This document shows, in pieces, positions 6,107 to 7,678 of a DNA stretch of 7,678 nt. Both the position numbers and the translations under genes were made by a program. The stretch's first letter is position 1. Each line of letters starts with the position of its first letter. Location of the stretch: assembly GCA_910577605.1 (NCBI GenBank), contig CAJTON010000006.1, forward strand, positions 37,270 through 44,947, written 5' to 3'. The notes under the pieces are model-generated. The model was not told the DNA's origin, did not search any database, and was given only the letters and a program-made list of their open reading frames with translations. This DNA comes from an uncultured Butyrivibrio sp. Its GTDB lineage: Bacteria > Bacillota > Clostridia > Lachnospirales > Lachnospiraceae.

Positions 6107-6490
6107 CTAGCCGTGAATCACGGCAAAAACGACTCCGACAGCAATAAAGATACTGGATGAAATGAAAAAATGCGAAAGAGAAATTTTCTTTTTGGCGCGT
6201 TTTTCCTGAACGTAATCATAGTAGTCGGGAACTTCCTTTCTTCTGCGGCTTAGTTTCTGTCCCAGTTTTTTCCATAAATAGCCCGCGGCATAAAGCGCGC
6301 CCGCGTTCGCGGCAAGCAGTATCAGTCCGAAGCACAGCGTCAGCATTCCGGCGACGAAAAACGCGTCGCTCAATATTCTGATATACTGCTCCCGAATATC
6401 AAACTGTGTGCTTTCATACCAGACCAAGAGTCCCGCCGCAGCCAGATCCGCGCCTATCGTTATAAGCAAATTCCTAATCGTTCTTTTCAT
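6107..6490 (-). CDS. DUF3899-like small membrane protein
   Basis: The protein has 127 residues with three hydrophobic segments (about 6-25, 42-70 and 106-125). The middle region, ISDAFFVAGMLTLCFGLILL (written here as 39-59), followed by A-N-A-G and a Tyr-containing turn, resembles DUF3899, small membrane proteins of unknown function found in Firmicutes. A basic and Tyr-rich loop (about 73-104, with PDYYDYVQEKRAKKK) lies between segments two and three. The ATG at 6490 is preferred; it overlaps the end of oppF by 17 bases, which implies translational coupling, and its own ribosome binding site is weak. A TTG at 6523 would add eleven basic residues and seems less likely. Its place between oppF and the DUF3783 gene suggests co-transcription, not necessarily a role in transport. 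Confidence 0.68.
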   Translation of the reverse strand: MKRTIRNLLITIGADLAAAGLLVWYESTQFDIREQYIRILSDAFFVAGMLTLCFGLILLAANAGALYAAGYLWKKLGQKLSRRRKEVPDYYDYVQEKRAKKKISLSHFFISSSIFIAVGVVFAVIHG

Positions 6491-7547
6491 CTGTTTTCTC
6501 GATCTCTTTACGGTAATCCGCAAGCTCCGTACTGTTGCAGCTTACATAATGCCCCGGAAGTATCTCGACAAGCCTCGGTCCTTCTTTGGAGTAATCATGC
6601 GCTTCCTCCGGCTTATATATGATTCGCTGTCTGTTCTTCTCATAGTGAGGGTCGGGATAAGGGATCGCCGACAAAAGCGATTTGGTGTAAGGATGGAGCG
6701 GATGCCTGAAAAGCTCCTCCGAATCGGCAAGCTCAACTATTTTGCCGAAATACATTACCGCGATTCTGTCCGAAAAATATTTTACTACGGAAAGGTCGTG
6801 GGCTATGAACATTATGGTAAGCCCCATCTTTTTCCTTAACTCGTTGAGAAGGTTTATTACCTGCGCCTGAATAGACACGTCAAGCGCGCTTATCGGCTCA
6901 TCCGCAATTATAAGCTCAGGATTCATCACTACGGCTCTCGCGATACCGATGCGCTGACGCTGTCCGCCGGAAAATTCATGCGGATATCTGCCCGCGTGTT
7001 CTTTTACAAGCCCTACGGTCTCAAGAATATCGTATACCTTCTCGTCGATGACTTTTTTATCCTTTATTCCTCTTATTACAAGACCTTCCGAAATGATCTC
7101 GCGGACCGTCATTCTGGGATTAAGCGACGAAATAGGATCCTGAAATATCATCTGAATATCCGTAAGCGAAGGATGCGCCTTGTTTATCTTGGCGGCCTCA
7201 GCCATAAGATTTTTCTGCCTTCCGATCTCTTCCCTGAGTCTTACCGCTTCCTCCGGAGACGCGGTCTTTAAAGCCGTGCGGCATTTTGCGATCTCATCCT
7301 TATAGTCGCGCAGTCCCGCGCTGACGCGTTCGCCCTTAAAATACACATTTCCGCCCGTTATCTGGTAAAGCTTGATGATCGAGCGTCCGGTGGTAGTCTT
7401 GCCGCAGCCCGACTCGCCCACAAGCCCGAATACCTCGCCCTTTTTTATGTCAAAGCTTACCCCGTCAACAGCCTTGAAATCGGCTTTGCCGTTCTTAAAA
7501 TACTGGCGCAGATTGTCAACCTTAAGTATAGTTTCCTGTTTACTCAT
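6474..7547 (-). CDS. oppF: Oligopeptide/dipeptide ABC transporter ATP-binding protein (OppF/DppF family)
   Basis: The protein has 357 residues. It is one of the two ATPases that power uptake of oligopeptides or dipeptides through a two-subunit permease with a lipoprotein receptor, acting on the cytoplasmic face. All ATPase motifs are intact: Walker A GESGCGKT (44-51), Q loop at Q136 in MIFQDP, signature FSGGQRQR (192-199), Walker B LIIADEP (212-218), D loop SALD and the switch histidine H250. The C-terminal oligo_HPY region (HPLHPYTKSLLSAIPYPDP, about 282-300) marks the peptide-transporter branch. A charged helical stretch of about 35-40 residues (about 78-125) is inserted between the first beta strands and the Q loop; most OppF proteins have a short link there. 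The ATG at 7547 has GGAGG (complement of 7557-7561) 9 bases upstream and overlaps the end of oppD by 8 bases. Opp or Dpp specificity cannot be told from the ATPase alone. Confidence 0.93.
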   Translation of the reverse strand: MSKQETILKVDNLRQYFKNGKADFKAVDGVSFDIKKGEVFGLVGESGCGKTTTGRSIIKLYQITGGNVYFKGERVSAGLRDYKDEIAKCRTALKTASPEEAVRLREEIGRQKNLMAEAAKINKAHPSLTDIQMIFQDPISSLNPRMTVREIISEGLVIRGIKDKKVIDEKVYDILETVGLVKEHAGRYPHEFSGGQRQRIGIARAVVMNPELIIADEPISALDVSIQAQVINLLNELRKKMGLTIMFIAHDLSVVKYFSDRIAVMYFGKIVELADSEELFRHPLHPYTKSLLSAIPYPDPHYEKNRQRIIYKPEEAHDYSKEGPRLVEILPGHYVSCNSTELADYRKEIEKTDEKND

Positions 7548-7677
7548 TTTTATCCGCCTCCAGTTCTTCTCTTAATTTCTTCATACGCGCGATGCGGTCG
7601 GTAACGATCGCCGGAGGCTCGACCTTCGGCGCGTTGGGATGCATAAGCCATGTTGCAGCCTTATGCGTCGGCGACAC
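7540..7677 (-). CDS. oppD: Oligopeptide ABC transporter ATP-binding protein OppD/DppD, C-terminal 45 residues only
   Basis: The frame is open to the right edge and ends with TAA at 7542-7540. The visible 45 residues (VSPTHKAATWLMHPNAPKVE, then P-P-A-I-V-T-D-R-I and a charged helix ending A-D-K-N-E) match the conserved tail of OppD/DppD ATPases, where the H-K-A-A-T-W-L segment and the P-K-V-E-P-P run are typical. The ATPase motifs lie outside the window. The stop overlaps the oppF start by 8 bases, the usual oppD-oppF coupling. This fragment confirms that the rest of a peptide-transport operon lies to the right. Confidence 0.8.
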   Translation of the reverse strand: MSPTHKAATWLMHPNAPKVEPPAIVTDRIARMKKLREELEADKNE

Positions 7678-7678
7678 C

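Overview
The window looks like a chromosomal segment from an anaerobic, low-to-mid GC Firmicute of the class Clostridia, probably a gut or fermentative lineage of the Oscillospiraceae/Christensenellales kind. This rests on AGGAGG-type ribosome binding sites, an HPK10-type histidine kinase with a LytTR regulator, a Cthe_2159-like beta-helix protein, a FlxA-like protein, and DUF3783 and DUF3899 genes, all typical of Clostridia. The species cannot be named from the sequence. No tRNA, rRNA, CRISPR array, insertion sequence or phage gene was seen.

Layout. Bases 2-985 (+) hold the C-terminal part of a secreted-type right-handed beta-helix (Cthe_2159-like) protein with a Gly-rich tail. Bases 1088-3154 (+) are a two-gene operon: a LytTR response regulator and a membrane histidine kinase of the AgrC/VirS type, with stop and start codons abutting. 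Bases 3314-4102 (+) encode a FlxA-like, coiled-coil and charged protein of unknown function. A strong hairpin at 4133-4164 sits between this gene and a converging zinc-ribbon membrane protein (4208-5071, -). Divergent from that gene, across overlapping -35 elements, is dtd, D-aminoacyl-tRNA deacylase (5269-5700, +). The right end (5721-7677, -) is the tail of an oligopeptide ABC transporter operon: oppD (3' end only), oppF, a DUF3899 membrane protein and a DUF3783 protein.

Most notable point. The promoter region of the regulator/kinase operon (about 987-1064) and the region before the FlxA-like gene (about 3191-3266) share the same element. It is two direct half-sites of the form CCGNTYCACNNCAT, 21 bp apart, the geometry expected for a LytTR-family dimer. 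The two elements match at 26 of 31 positions, and a downstream CTTCCGA lies at the same distance in both. This suggests a compact regulatory unit in which the LytTR regulator controls its own operon and the neighbouring coiled-coil protein gene, so that this protein is a likely output of the system. The link is inferred from sequence; the signal and the function of the output protein are unknown.
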